From: Rhodocyclales bacterium
GTDB taxonomy: Bacteria; Pseudomonadota; Gammaproteobacteria; Burkholderiales; Rhodocyclaceae
Assembly: GCA_028292505.1 (NCBI GenBank)
Contig: JAQGMF010000001.1
Location: 124,001-188,000 of the forward strand
Length of the DNA stretch: 64,000 bases
Direction: 5' to 3'
Position numbers and translations under genes: made by a program. The notes below the pieces were generated by a model. That model ran no database searches, had not been told where the DNA came from, and saw only the letters and a list, made by a program, of their open reading frames with translations. Below are positions 47,603 to 55,983 of this stretch, piece after piece. The stretch's first letter is position 1; each line of letters starts with the position of its first letter.

Positions 47603-48740
47603 GGTTGGCGATGCGCGCCCGGACGCACGCCCGAATGCACGTCTGATCGCGCGCCTGAGCGTTCGCCATGCAGATTTCGCATTGCAGCTTGCGCTCGACT
47701 TGCCTGCGCGCGGCGTAACGGCGCTGTTCGGCCGTTCCGGGTCTGGCAAGACCACGGCACTGCGCGCTATTGCAGGTCTGCATCGGCCGAGTGAGGCCTT
47801 CATCTCGATCGGCGGCGAAGTCTGGCAGGACGATGCCAAAGGCATTTTCGTGCCAGTGCATGAACGCGCGTTGGGGTACGTCTTCCAGGAAGCGAGCTTA
47901 TTTCCCCATCTCGATGTGCGTGCCAATATGGCATATGGCATGCGCCGCGTGCCGCACGCGCAACGTCGCGTCAGCTGGGACCAGGCCGTCGAATTGCTCG
48001 GCGTGGCGTCCTTGCTGGAGCGGCGTCCCGATCAGCTCTCCGGCGGAGAGCGCCAGCGTGTGGCAATCGCGCGCGCCGTGCTGACCAGCCCGCGCCTGCT
48101 GTTGATGGATGAGCCTCTGGCGGCGCTGGACGCCACCAGCAAGGAAGCGATCCTGCCCTACCTGGAGCGTCTGCATGACGAGCTGGCGATTCCGGTGCTC
48201 TACGTCAGTCACGCGATCGATGAAGTCGCGCGCCTTGCCGATCAGCTCGTATTGCTCGACACAGGATGTGTGACAGCAAGTGGAGCGTTGCAAGAGCTGC
48301 TCACGCGCCTGGATCTGCAAGCGGTTTTCAACGACGACATGGGCACGGTGATAGATGCCATCGTCATTGAGCTGGATGAGGCCTACGGTTTGAGCCGTGT
48401 CGCGTTTTCCGGTGGTTCATTGTTGGTCGGCGGCGTGACGCGCCCTCTGGGTGCTCCCGTACGCGCCCGTGTTCTGGCCCGCGATGTCAGCCTTGCTGTT
48501 GATGCACCTGGCATATCCAGTATTCTCAACGTGCTCGAAGCCGTGGTGCTTGAAATTAGCGGGGAGGCTGGCGACAAGGTCAGCGTGCGCTTGCGCCTCG
48601 ACGCGCGGAAGGATGAAGGCGCAACGGGCGAGGGCACGATCCTGATTTCGCGCATCACCCGTCGTTCGCGCGATCTGCTGGCACTGCAAATCGGGCAACG
48701 CGTGTTCGCGCAAGTGAAAAGCGTGGCGCTGGTGACCTGA
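47580..48740 (+). CDS. modC: Molybdate ABC transporter, ATP-binding protein
   Basis: The 386 residues contain Walker [22 protein letters not shown]-loop [12 protein letters not shown], signature [16 protein letters not shown], Walker [13 protein letters not shown] and the switch His in YVSHAIDE. The C-terminal part (from about 295) is a TOBE/Mop-like molybdate-binding domain ([24 protein letters not shown]). The first 15-20 residues are poorly conserved, so the true start may be an internal codon. It is convergent with the chromate operon, 37 bases apart, with no visible terminator. Confidence 0.94.
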   Translation: MPSPVPSEVGDARPDARPNARLIARLSVRHADFALQLALDLPARGVTALFGRSGSGKTTALRAIAGLHRPSEAFISIGGEVWQDDAKGIFVPVHERALGYVFQEASLFPHLDVRANMAYGMRRVPHAQRRVSWDQAVELLGVASLLERRPDQLSGGERQRVAIARAVLTSPRLLLMDEPLAALDATSKEAILPYLERLHDELAIPVLYVSHAIDEVARLADQLVLLDTGCVTASGALQELLTRLDLQAVFNDDMGTVIDAIVIELDEAYGLSRVAFSGGSLLVGGVTRPLGAPVRARVLARDVSLAVDAPGISSILNVLEAVVLEISGEAGDKVSVRLRLDARKDEGATGEGTILISRITRRSRDLLALQIGQRVFAQVKSVALVT

Positions 48741-48777
48741 GCGAAAGCAGAGCATGTTTGTCCATTGATGCGCGGTT

Positions 48778-49227
48778 TCATGCGGGCGGCCAGTTATGCG
48801 TTTCGGCCTGGCAGTGCCTGCACCACGCGTACAAAGCGTCGTAGAGCACCATGCCATGCCCCAGCATTTCATGATCGTCGGCGAAGGTCTGCGACAAGCC
48901 TAGTGAAATGGCATACAGGCCGGCAGACTGCGGCGTCAGGCTCAGCCGCGACGTATCGGCGCCGCGCACAATGATGGCCAGCTGCTCAAGCGGCGGATCA
49001 GACAACCCATACTTGTTGATGAAGGCATCGAAACTGCACAGCTCACCGACGTGAGTCAGTTCGACATCCGGTACATCGTAGGGAATCGCGCCGGTCTGCG
49101 CGGCGATCTTGATCACGCTGGCCGCAGGCACATAGAGAAACTCGGCATCCTTGTCGATGAAGCGCGACACCAGCCAGGGACAGGCAATGCGGTCGATCTT
49201 CGGTCGTTCACGTGTCACCCATTTCAT
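48778..49227 (-). CDS. Stand-alone ChrB C-terminal-domain protein
   Basis: The 149 residues correspond to the ChrB C-terminal (chromate resistance) domain alone: ERPKIDRIACPWLVSRFIDK aligns with RPWVDRLATAWLIQRHVDAQ of the full-length ChrB encoded at 51243-52208. EFLYVPAASV, CSFDAFINKYGL and LAIIVRGADT follow. The start at 49227 is set by AGGAG about 8 bases upstream; an in-frame ATG at 49317 adds 30 unconserved residues. Last gene of the chrB-chrA-SOD-ChrB-domain operon. Exact role unknown. Confidence 0.82.
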   Translation of the reverse strand: MKWVTRERPKIDRIACPWLVSRFIDKDAEFLYVPAASVIKIAAQTGAIPYDVPDVELTHVGELCSFDAFINKYGLSDPPLEQLAIIVRGADTSRLSLTPQSAGLYAISLGLSQTFADDHEMLGHGMVLYDALYAWCRHCQAETHNWPPA

Positions 49228-49256
49228 GTGAGTCTCCTGGCTGTTGTCTTGATGCG

Positions 49257-49997
49257 CTAGGCAATCAGTCTGGCAGCGCTTTGCGCGTGCTCTAGTCGCG
49301 TGGCTGCGATTTCCCAATTGATATTGGTAAAGAAGGCGTCGATGTACTTACCGGCCGCGGCGCCGTAGTCCATTTGGTAGGCGTGTTCGTACATATCCAT
49401 CACCAGGATCGGCAAGGTCGCGGCCGGGCCGTGCGCGTGATCGGCCATCCAGTAATTTTCCAGCATGCCGCGATGCACGTTGTAGCCGAGGACGGTCCAG
49501 CCGGAACCGCCGCCGAGCCCATTGCCGATCTGGCGGAATTCTGTTTCCCAATTGTCATAACTGCCGAAAGCTTCTGCCAGATTACTGCGTAGCTTGGCGT
49601 TCGCGACGCCCGATCCGCCGAGATTGTCGAAGTAGTATTCGTGGAACACCACCGAGCCCGTGCGCATCAGGTGCTCGCGCTTCATGTCGTTGTAGATGTA
49701 TGGCGGAATGTCCTTGTTCGGCAGGGTCTGTGCGAGCTGCTTGTTGACCGCATTGAGTGCCTTGACCGCGCCGCTGTAGTTGTTTTCCCAATGCGAGCGA
49801 ATCAGGCGTTCCGATATGCCATTGAGTTTCGCAGGATCAAAGGGCAACGGTTTCGGCGCGGCGGGCCGATCAAATGCAGCGGAACTCATGGCTTTCTTCT
49901 CCGGGGTTTGTGCGCCGACATCGGCAACGCTGGCGGCCAACACGACGGCCGCGCCCTTGAGCGCCGTGCGGCGCTCCACATCAAATGCATTGGTCAT
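49257..49997 (-). CDS. chrC: Fe/Mn superoxide dismutase with Tat-like leader (ChrC-type)
   Basis: Disproportionates superoxide. The 246 residues begin with a twin-arginine-like leader (ERRTALKGAAVVLAAS, Arg9-Arg10), which predicts export. The SOD fold follows: SHWENNYSGAVKALN with a metal His, FHEYYFDNLGG, GNGLGGGSGWTVLGYN, and DMYEHAYQMDYG with the Asp and His ligands. In Ochrobactrum and Cupriavidus chromate operons the equivalent gene is chrC, thought to handle superoxide from chromate reduction. It lies 52 bases downstream of chrA. Confidence 0.88.
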   Translation of the reverse strand: MTNAFDVERRTALKGAAVVLAASVADVGAQTPEKKAMSSAAFDRPAAPKPLPFDPAKLNGISERLIRSHWENNYSGAVKALNAVNKQLAQTLPNKDIPPYIYNDMKREHLMRTGSVVFHEYYFDNLGGSGVANAKLRSNLAEAFGSYDNWETEFRQIGNGLGGGSGWTVLGYNVHRGMLENYWMADHAHGPAATLPILVMDMYEHAYQMDYGAAAGKYIDAFFTNINWEIAATRLEHAQSAARLIA

Positions 49998-50049
49998 ATG
50001 GAACTCCTTCCAGGTAAAGAGAAACGCTTTACCGAAGGCCCCCGGTCCT

Positions 50050-51246
50050 TCAGTGCAGCAAGGGATACAGCACCAGACCCAGCAAGGCTGCTCCGGCCAC
50101 GACGACGGGCTCCTGCAGCTTCTTGAAACGCCACAACAGTGCAGCCGTTACGATGGCGAGCAGCGCAGTTGCCATATCAACAATGGAACGTTGCGCCAAT
50201 ACGATCACCGACCCAGCAATCGCACCGACGGCCGCCGCAGTAACGCCGTCCACGAAGGCGACGATGGCGGGCAGCTTGCCGTATTTCTTCATGTAAGGCG
50301 CCGGAATGACAGTGAAGAGATAACAGGGCACGAAGGTGCCGATAGCAGCAACAATCGCGCCTTTTAGACCAGCGATGAGGTAACCGATGAAGGCCACGGT
50401 GATGACCACCGGCCCCGGCGTGATCATGGCTACCGCCACCGCATCGACAAACTGTTTGTCATTGAGCCATCGATGCTCGGTAACCACGCCGCCATAGAGA
50501 AACGGCACGATGGCCAGGCCGCTGCCAAATACGAACGAACCGGCCTTGGCGAAGAACAGCGCGATCTGGGTCAGCGTGTGCGTCGAAGCGACGGCGGGCA
50601 CGGCCGGCATCGGTAGCGCTGCGATAGCCGCCATGCCGCCGCCAATCGTGCCACTTCCTCCGCCACGCTTGAAGGCCTTGGGCGGCACGCGCCACAACCA
50701 CACGACGATTCCCGAAGCCAGGAACAACCACGCTACTTCGTTCTGCGTAATGACGGTCACTGCGGTGAGCAACACGAAGATCGCCCACAGCAGCTTGTCG
50801 CGACCGATACTTTTCTGCGTGAGCTTCTTGGTACTCATCGCGATGATGCCGATGACCAAAGCCGCCACGCCATAGAACACAGCCTGCATCCACGGCAGGC
50901 CACCGAAGCGCACGTAAGCCCAGCCAATAGCAAGCACCATGAAAAACGAAGGTATGACAAATGCAAGACCTGCAAGCGTTGCCCCGATGAGGCGGTAATG
51001 CACATAACCCAGGTAGATCGACACCTGCGCGGCCAGCGGCCCCGGTGCAAGCTGAGCGAGCGCCATGCCTTCCTTGTAGTCGCCTTCCGAAATCCAGTGG
51101 CGCTCTTCCACCAGATCGCGATGCATGTAGCCCACCAGCGCAACCGGCCCGCCGAAGCCGATAGTGCCAAGCTTCAACATGTAGAGCACCATCTGCCACA
51201 AGGTATAAGTGGGTGCGTTTTCTGGTTGTACCGCTGCATCACTCAT
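50050..51246 (-). CDS. chrA: Chromate efflux transporter
   Basis: CHR-family inner-membrane transporter of 398 residues with two homologous halves. The first half has LGTIGFGGPVALVGYMHRD and LAQLAPGPLAAQVSIYLG; the second has GSFVFGSGLAIVPFLYGG and VAMITPGPVVITVAFIGYL. About ten hydrophobic segments and a Gly-rich central loop (RGGGSGTIGGG) are seen. Exports chromate from the cytoplasm. The start overlaps the chrB stop by 4 bases (ATGA). Confidence 0.95.
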   Translation of the reverse strand: MSDAAVQPENAPTYTLWQMVLYMLKLGTIGFGGPVALVGYMHRDLVEERHWISEGDYKEGMALAQLAPGPLAAQVSIYLGYVHYRLIGATLAGLAFVIPSFFMVLAIGWAYVRFGGLPWMQAVFYGVAALVIGIIAMSTKKLTQKSIGRDKLLWAIFVLLTAVTVITQNEVAWLFLASGIVVWLWRVPPKAFKRGGGSGTIGGGMAAIAALPMPAVPAVASTHTLTQIALFFAKAGSFVFGSGLAIVPFLYGGVVTEHRWLNDKQFVDAVAVAMITPGPVVITVAFIGYLIAGLKGAIVAAIGTFVPCYLFTVIPAPYMKKYGKLPAIVAFVDGVTAAAVGAIAGSVIVLAQRSIVDMATALLAIVTAALLWRFKKLQEPVVVAGAALLGLVLYPLLH

Positions 51247-52208
51247 TGCTCGCTTCCCGTTTCGTTCTTGAAGTGTTCTTCGAGTGCATCGAATACCTGG
51301 CAGGCCGCTGCCAGCAGTCGATCGTCATCAGCTTCCCTGCGACGCAAGCCGTCGAGAATCGCCGATAGACCCGCCGCTTCGATCACCGGCACGCCGCCCA
51401 CATCGAGCACGTGCACCACAGCGGCAATACGCACCAGTTCCTTGCGTGTATGCAGGCCGAAACTCTCGAGCACGGTCTCGAAGCTCACCCGCCCTTCGAC
51501 GTGGGTAAAAGCGGCGCCATCGAAGTCGAAGCCGAGCGCATCTGTGGGGCAGCTGGTAGGCGATTCCAACCACACAAACCGCGCTTGGGCATCAACGTGT
51601 CGCTGGATGAGCCATGCTGTTGCCAGCCGATCCACCCAGGGGCGGCTACGTGTCGCCCACATGCGGCCCTGGTAGTCCTCGATGTCGAGCGGCGTGATGG
51701 CGCGTGGCACCGAAGACGGCTCGCCCGGCGACACGAGCGGTGCTAGACGTTCGAGGCAGGACTGCAAGGCACGGCGGGCCTGTGCCTGCGCTTCGGTGGG
51801 ATAGAAATCGATGGCCGCCAGTTGCTCCAGCGAGCGCTGCCAGCTCGTCAATCGACGTTCGAGCAGATGTGCCGGTACGGTGGCAGCTTCCGCTTCGATT
51901 TGCGCGAGTTGCGCGATGAGTTCGCGATAGGCGTCGGTGCGCGAGAACAGGCCGATGAACCGCTGCGCCTGCTCCGCGTCGCGCGATGTTATCGATAGAA
52001 GCTCCGCCGTCCCGTCCGCACTTTCAACATCTCGCGCGATGTCTTCCAGTGCTGCCAGATGTTCGAGTGAAGAAGGCAGCACGTATACACCGTCACGCAA
52101 CACGCCGGCGCCGAGCGCCTTGAGTGCGCGCCAGGTGCGGCTTCGGGGTGTCGGTGAGCTGCTTGGCAGGGCGACGGCCAGGGCACAAAGCTCGATCTGA
52201 TCTGTCAT
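51243..52208 (-). CDS. chrB: Chromate resistance regulator/sensor ChrB
   Basis: The 321 residues show an N-terminal winged-helix-like part (LALPSS-type opening; RTWRALKALGAGVLRDGVYVLP) and a C-terminal chromate-resistance domain (RPWVDRLATAWLIQRHVDAQ, FDFDGAAFTHVEGRVSFE, VHVLDVGGVP). ChrB is known to be a chromate-sensing transcriptional regulator of chr operons. First gene of the operon; the 111-base divergent region to 52320 should hold its promoter. Confidence 0.92.
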   Translation of the reverse strand: MTDQIELCALAVALPSSSPTPRSRTWRALKALGAGVLRDGVYVLPSSLEHLAALEDIARDVESADGTAELLSITSRDAEQAQRFIGLFSRTDAYRELIAQLAQIEAEAATVPAHLLERRLTSWQRSLEQLAAIDFYPTEAQAQARRALQSCLERLAPLVSPGEPSSVPRAITPLDIEDYQGRMWATRSRPWVDRLATAWLIQRHVDAQARFVWLESPTSCPTDALGFDFDGAAFTHVEGRVSFETVLESFGLHTRKELVRIAAVVHVLDVGGVPVIEAAGLSAILDGLRRREADDDRLLAAACQVFDALEEHFKNETGSEQ

Positions 52209-52276
52209 GCATCAACTATGGCAGTCAGCAATAGATATTGCAAATAATTCGAAGCTATTGCCAAGGCTTGTGTACT

Positions 52277-52306
52277 GAATAATAATGCGAACCATTCCTA
52301 TTTGTA
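52277..52306. promoter_or_regulatory. Fur-box-like sequence
   Basis: AATAATAATGCGAACCATTC (52278-52297) followed by CTATTTG resembles Fur operators of the xAATGxGAAxxATTCxxATT kind found in beta- and gammaproteobacteria, with imperfect dyad symmetry. It lies 15-40 bases upstream of the outer-membrane-like gene at 52320 and about 70 bases from chrB. Predicts iron repression of the plus-strand pair; effect on chrB is uncertain. Confidence 0.5.
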
Positions 52307-52319
52307 ATTTAGACCTGCC

Positions 52320-53093
52320 ATGTCACCTCGCACATCGTTTTTGCGCATCTGTCCTGCGATATTTCAGCTGTTTGCCGGCCTTGTGTTGGTGGTGTTCGGG
52401 AGCTTTGCACAGGCCGCTCCTCACGTTTTTTCGCCCATTGTCGAGCAAGGCGAACTCGAACTCGAAACGCGGGCGGACAGCACATTCGACAGGCGCGAGG
52501 CGCTGCATCACGCGCGCAGCTACAACGTCGATGTGGGCTACGGTGTTAACGAATTCTGGGCGGCTGAAATCGAGACGCAATGGAAGCAGGCGCCGATGGA
52601 ACCGCGTCAGTACGACTCCACTTCCTGGGAGAATCGCTTTCAGCTGACGCCGCAAGGCAAGTACTGGCTCGATGCCGGAATCTTTGCCGAGTACGAACGT
52701 GTGGTGCGCGACGGCGATCATGACAATGTCACACTCGGTCTGTTGCTGCAAAAAGAGTTTGGCAACAATCTGACCACCTTCAATCTTCTATTCAATCGTG
52801 AGCTAGGTACCGACAGGGAACATGGCCTCGGTGTGGAGTACCGCTTCCAGAGTCGCTGGCGCGTACACCCGACTTTCGAACCTGGCATCGAGATTTATGG
52901 CGAGCCCGGACGCCTCGAGCACATCGATTCGTACGAAAACCAGCGCGTGCGTGCAGGCCCCGCGCTCGTCGGCGCATTACCCTTGGGTTTGCCCGGCAAG
53001 CTGAAATACGAAATCGCCTATCTGTTCGGCGCGAGCCGCGCAAGCGAGCATCGAACCGTGCGCACCATGCTCGAATACGAAGCGCATTTCTAA
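52320..53093 (+). CDS. Secreted, probably outer-membrane beta-barrel protein
   Basis: The 257 residues start with a signal peptide (SFLRICPAIFQLFAGLVLVV, cleavage near AQA-APHVF). The rest is polar with alternating aromatic/hydrophobic strands (VDVGYGVNEFWAAEIETQW, FNLLFNRELGTDREHGLGVE, KLKYEIAYLFGAS). It ends in a C-terminal Phe (LEYEAHF), the outer-membrane barrel insertion signal. I cannot name the family. The next gene, 19 bases on, encodes an exported cupredoxin-like protein; together with the Fur-like box this hints at metal (iron) handling. Confidence 0.75.
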   Translation: MSPRTSFLRICPAIFQLFAGLVLVVFGSFAQAAPHVFSPIVEQGELELETRADSTFDRREALHHARSYNVDVGYGVNEFWAAEIETQWKQAPMEPRQYDSTSWENRFQLTPQGKYWLDAGIFAEYERVVRDGDHDNVTLGLLLQKEFGNNLTTFNLLFNRELGTDREHGLGVEYRFQSRWRVHPTFEPGIEIYGEPGRLEHIDSYENQRVRAGPALVGALPLGLPGKLKYEIAYLFGASRASEHRTVRTMLEYEAHF

Positions 53094-53112
53094 TTGCTGT
53101 GAAGAGCCAAGC

Positions 53113-53454
53113 ATGAAACACATATCCCGTTTTCTGGCCGTGACATCGGCACTACTTTTCTTGGGCATTGCCGCGCCTGTTCGCGCAGACGAAGATAGCC
53201 TGGTGCTGATCATCAGGAATCATCGTTTCGAACCGCAAACGCTCGAAATTCCGGCTGACAAGAAGGTCAAGCTGATCATCAGGAACATGGACGCGACGCC
53301 GGAAGAATTCGACAGCGACGATCTGCATCGCGAGAAACTGATCCCGGCAGGAAAGGAAGTGGCGGTCTATATCGGTCCGTTGAAACCGGGCAGTTACAAG
53401 TTCATCGGCGAGTACAACGCCGCGACCGCCGTGGGTACGGTAGTCGCAAAATAG
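53113..53454 (+). CDS. Periplasmic cupredoxin-like domain protein
   Basis: The 113 residues have a cleavable signal peptide (VTSALLFLGIAAPVRA, then DEDSL) and a single cupredoxin-like domain (LIIRNHRFEPQTLEIPADKK, LIIRNMDATPEEFDSDDL, AGKEVAVYIGPLKPGSYKF). It lacks the Cys-His-Met blue-copper ligands. It resembles the EfeO-type cupredoxin found next to iron permeases or OMP genes, where a Glu/Asp/His site binds iron or copper. Paired with the preceding barrel protein. Confidence 0.82.
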   Translation: MKHISRFLAVTSALLFLGIAAPVRADEDSLVLIIRNHRFEPQTLEIPADKKVKLIIRNMDATPEEFDSDDLHREKLIPAGKEVAVYIGPLKPGSYKFIGEYNAATAVGTVVAK

Positions 53455-53551
53455 TTCAACGTCATTTCCGTGGTGGTGCCATGGTTGCGACGAGCCGTGA
53501 CGTACGGAGGTGCGGCTTCGGAGGCGGTCGAAATTCTCGCCAGCCCGGATG

Positions 53552-53998
53552 TTATCGGCGCGGCGGCGGTTCGTTGAGCAGCAGCCAGTACAGTCCCAAT
53601 TGTCTGGAAGCGATGACGAACTGATCGTAGTCTACAGGCTTCTGGACGTAGCTATTGGCGTAATTGTCATAGGCGGCCAGCCGGTCCCGGTCTTCGTTCG
53701 ACGAAGTCAGGATTATGACGGGTAGATGTTTGATGCGCTCGTCTGCGCGGATCGCTTTGAGCACCTCGATGCCGGATATACGTGGCATATTCAGATCCAG
53801 CAGCACGACGGCCGGGATATCGTCGACCTGACGATGCGCGTAGCGGCCTTGTGCAAAAAGATAATCGAGCGCCTCCTGCCCGTCGCATACTCGGACGAGC
53901 GCATTGCCGATATGTGCGTCGGCAAATGCCATGGCGGTTAGTTCGGCATCGGCGTCGTTATCCTCCACCAGCAGGATGATTTGCTCGGTCCTCATCAA
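53552..53998 (-). CDS. Rcp1-type single-domain response regulator
   Basis: The 148-residue receiver has ILLVEDNDADAELTAMAF, phospho-Asp in VVLLDLNMPRISGIEVL, Ser in VIILTSSNEDRD and Lys in SYVQKPVDYDQF. The NDADAEL opening and long alpha4 loop (YDNYANSYVQKP) are typical of the Rcp1 family that partners phytochrome-like and HWE/HisKA kinases. The start overlaps the kinase stop by 4 bases. There is no output domain. Confidence 0.9.
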   Translation of the reverse strand: MMRTEQIILLVEDNDADAELTAMAFADAHIGNALVRVCDGQEALDYLFAQGRYAHRQVDDIPAVVLLDLNMPRISGIEVLKAIRADERIKHLPVIILTSSNEDRDRLAAYDNYANSYVQKPVDYDQFVIASRQLGLYWLLLNEPPPRR

Positions 53999-55572
53999 CT
54001 CTTCTCCAGGGCGAAATGAAATGTCGCGCCTCGCGCCGGTTCAGCTTCAGCGCGAATGCTGCCACTATGCCGGCATACTACGCGATGCACCGTCGCCAGA
54101 CCAATACCCGTGCCGGGGAACTCCGCGTCCGTGTGCAGGCGATGGAACGGGGTGAACAAGTTCTTTGCATGTGTCATATCGAAGCCGACGCCATTGTCCT
54201 TCACATAAAATACCTGGGTACCGTCTACGCGATTCACACCCAGCTCGATCATCGCCTCAGCATTGCGCGAGGTGTATTTCCAGGCATTCCCCAATAGGTT
54301 GCGCAACAGCACCGCAAGTAAATGCGGGTCGGCGTTCACGACCAGCCCTTCCCCGACCGAACATGTCACTTTGCGTGCGGGTTCGGCATCGGCGAGTTCG
54401 GCCAGAATATCCCTGGACATCTTCGTCATGTCCACTTGCTCGGCGCGTAGCGGAGCGCGCGTGATGCGAGACAGGTTGATCAGATCGTCGATCAGTGCGC
54501 CCATGCGCTGGGCTGCGGTCCTTATGCGATCCAGATAATGACGTTCACTGTTGTCGCTGTGCGGACCGAGCCGATTGAGCAAGGCTTTGCTGAAGCCGTC
54601 GATAGCCCGCAATGGCGCGCGCAGATCGTGCGAGACCGAATATGAAAATGCCTCGAGCTCTTTGTTGACTGCGGCCAATTCGCTGGATTTGCGATGCTCG
54701 CTTTGGTGCGCCTCTGCCAAACGCGCATAGAGTCTGCCGTTTTCGAGCAGCAGCACAAGCAGCACGCCGCTGGCCGCTACCAGGCCGTATATGCGTCCGG
54801 CATAGAAACCAAGATCGAAGCGGCCGGCGTTGAGTACTGCCGATAGCGCGATGTCGAACAGCCAGGCGCACATTACGACGCCTAGCCATAGGTCCAGCAC
54901 GGAGTGCGGCCGGCGCAGATACAGCATGACGACCGATATCAGGCTCAGCAACCAGACGCTGCCCACGATGCCGGACATGACAGGCGTGTAATGATTGCCC
55001 TGCATGATGGCGGGTAGCGCTTCGCGACCAAGACTCGCTACTACTGCAAACAACGCCACCAGGAGAATCGTGGCGGCGGCGCAGACAGCGGCATTGAGAG
55101 GCCGTTTATCGCTGGCACGCCACGAACCATTTTCGCTCTTGAGAAAGGCATAGGCGATGACGAACAGCGGGAAGCCCCCATGCCAGAACATGTAGAGCCA
55201 GGCAGTGGTCTGCGGGCCGGCGCCGAGCAGGCCGGCTGGCGCGAACAGGCCGGGAAAGGTGAGCGCGTGAACGACAGCGATGCAGGCTGTGAACAGATAG
55301 CCGCAAGCCAGCACGCACAACGAGCGTGAGCCGAGAATCTTGAATTGGCCAAAGAGCAGGGCGGCCGTGATCAGATCATTGGTGACGAGTGCCGACTCGT
55401 AGATGGGGATGAATGCCCACACTTTGGGCAGAGGCAGTTTGGCGTAGGGGGCGGCGAGGATGAAGCACAGCGCGGATATCGCGATGATGCCCAGCGCCCA
55501 CTTTTTTTCACGCGGTCTTGTCGACAGTGTCGCCAGAAACGCTGCATCTTCTGCCGGAACTTCCTGCGCCAT
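53995..55572 (-). CDS. MASE4-type membrane sensor histidine kinase
   Basis: The 525 residues start at 55572, where GGAGA lies 5 bases upstream; an ATG at 55632 adds 20 residues and lacks such a site. The N-terminal membrane domain has about seven to eight spans and resembles MASE4 (FIPIYESALVTNDLITAALL, HALTFPGLFAPAGLLG, WLYMFWHGGFPLFVI). A short coiled coil precedes HisKA with His in FSYSVSHDLRAPLRAIDGF and a HATPase (LRNLLGNAWKYTS, VKDNGVGFDM, GTGIGLATVHRVV). Its HisKA closely resembles that of the kinase encoded at 41172-42965. The sensed signal is unknown. Confidence 0.88.
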   Translation of the reverse strand: MAQEVPAEDAAFLATLSTRPREKKWALGIIAISALCFILAAPYAKLPLPKVWAFIPIYESALVTNDLITAALLFGQFKILGSRSLCVLACGYLFTACIAVVHALTFPGLFAPAGLLGAGPQTTAWLYMFWHGGFPLFVIAYAFLKSENGSWRASDKRPLNAAVCAAATILLVALFAVVASLGREALPAIMQGNHYTPVMSGIVGSVWLLSLISVVMLYLRRPHSVLDLWLGVVMCAWLFDIALSAVLNAGRFDLGFYAGRIYGLVAASGVLLVLLLENGRLYARLAEAHQSEHRKSSELAAVNKELEAFSYSVSHDLRAPLRAIDGFSKALLNRLGPHSDNSERHYLDRIRTAAQRMGALIDDLINLSRITRAPLRAEQVDMTKMSRDILAELADAEPARKVTCSVGEGLVVNADPHLLAVLLRNLLGNAWKYTSRNAEAMIELGVNRVDGTQVFYVKDNGVGFDMTHAKNLFTPFHRLHTDAEFPGTGIGLATVHRVVCRHSGSIRAEAEPARGATFHFALEKS

Positions 55573-55717
55573 GTCGTCTCCACAAGATCGTGGTCGATTT
55601 TGCACCAGACGGTGCAAAAATTCCATGGGCATTCACCCGACCTGCGGATTTAGCGGGTCAGTAAGTTTTTGTCGTGAACTTTTTGCTGTCTCAGCACGCG
55701 TGATTCCTGTGTGCGAC

Positions 55718-55900
55718 TCAGGCACCAAAATAGGAATAAGCAAGCGGGCCGCTCTTCTCTATTTCGTCTTCGGTCGGACGATATGGCGGCACAGCTGCAG
55801 GTGGAACTTTGGCGATCTGGAAGTCTTCGTCACACAGTGCCAACTGGCTCAAAAACAAACGGTCGAAGACTTTGGAGGCGACGTTACTCAGGGTTTGCAT
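55718..55900 (-). CDS. Hypothetical 60-residue protein
   Basis: A small open frame with AAGGA about 8 bases before the ATG at 55900. The protein (MQTLSNVASKVFDRLFLSQL at the N-terminus) is half helical and amphipathic, half Pro-rich (VPPAAVPPY), and ends in an aromatic tail. It lies 83 bases after the anti-sigma gene on the same strand and could be the third gene of that transcript. No family recognised. Support is the ribosome-binding site, the natural amino-acid mix and the lack of an overlapping better gene. Confidence 0.5.
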   Translation of the reverse strand: MQTLSNVASKVFDRLFLSQLALCDEDFQIAKVPPAAVPPYRPTEDEIEKSGPLAYSYFGA

Positions 55901-55983
55901 GGCTGGAGTCCTTCGTTGTTTCCCTTGCGATACATTGGTATCCGCAAACCCCATGCCGAAACATCGCGTGTCCAGTGATTCCC

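Noticed and set aside
51243-53454. Chromate region as a recent genomic island with mobile-element borders
   Set aside because: No integrase, tRNA border or direct repeats are seen, and base composition resembles the flanks.
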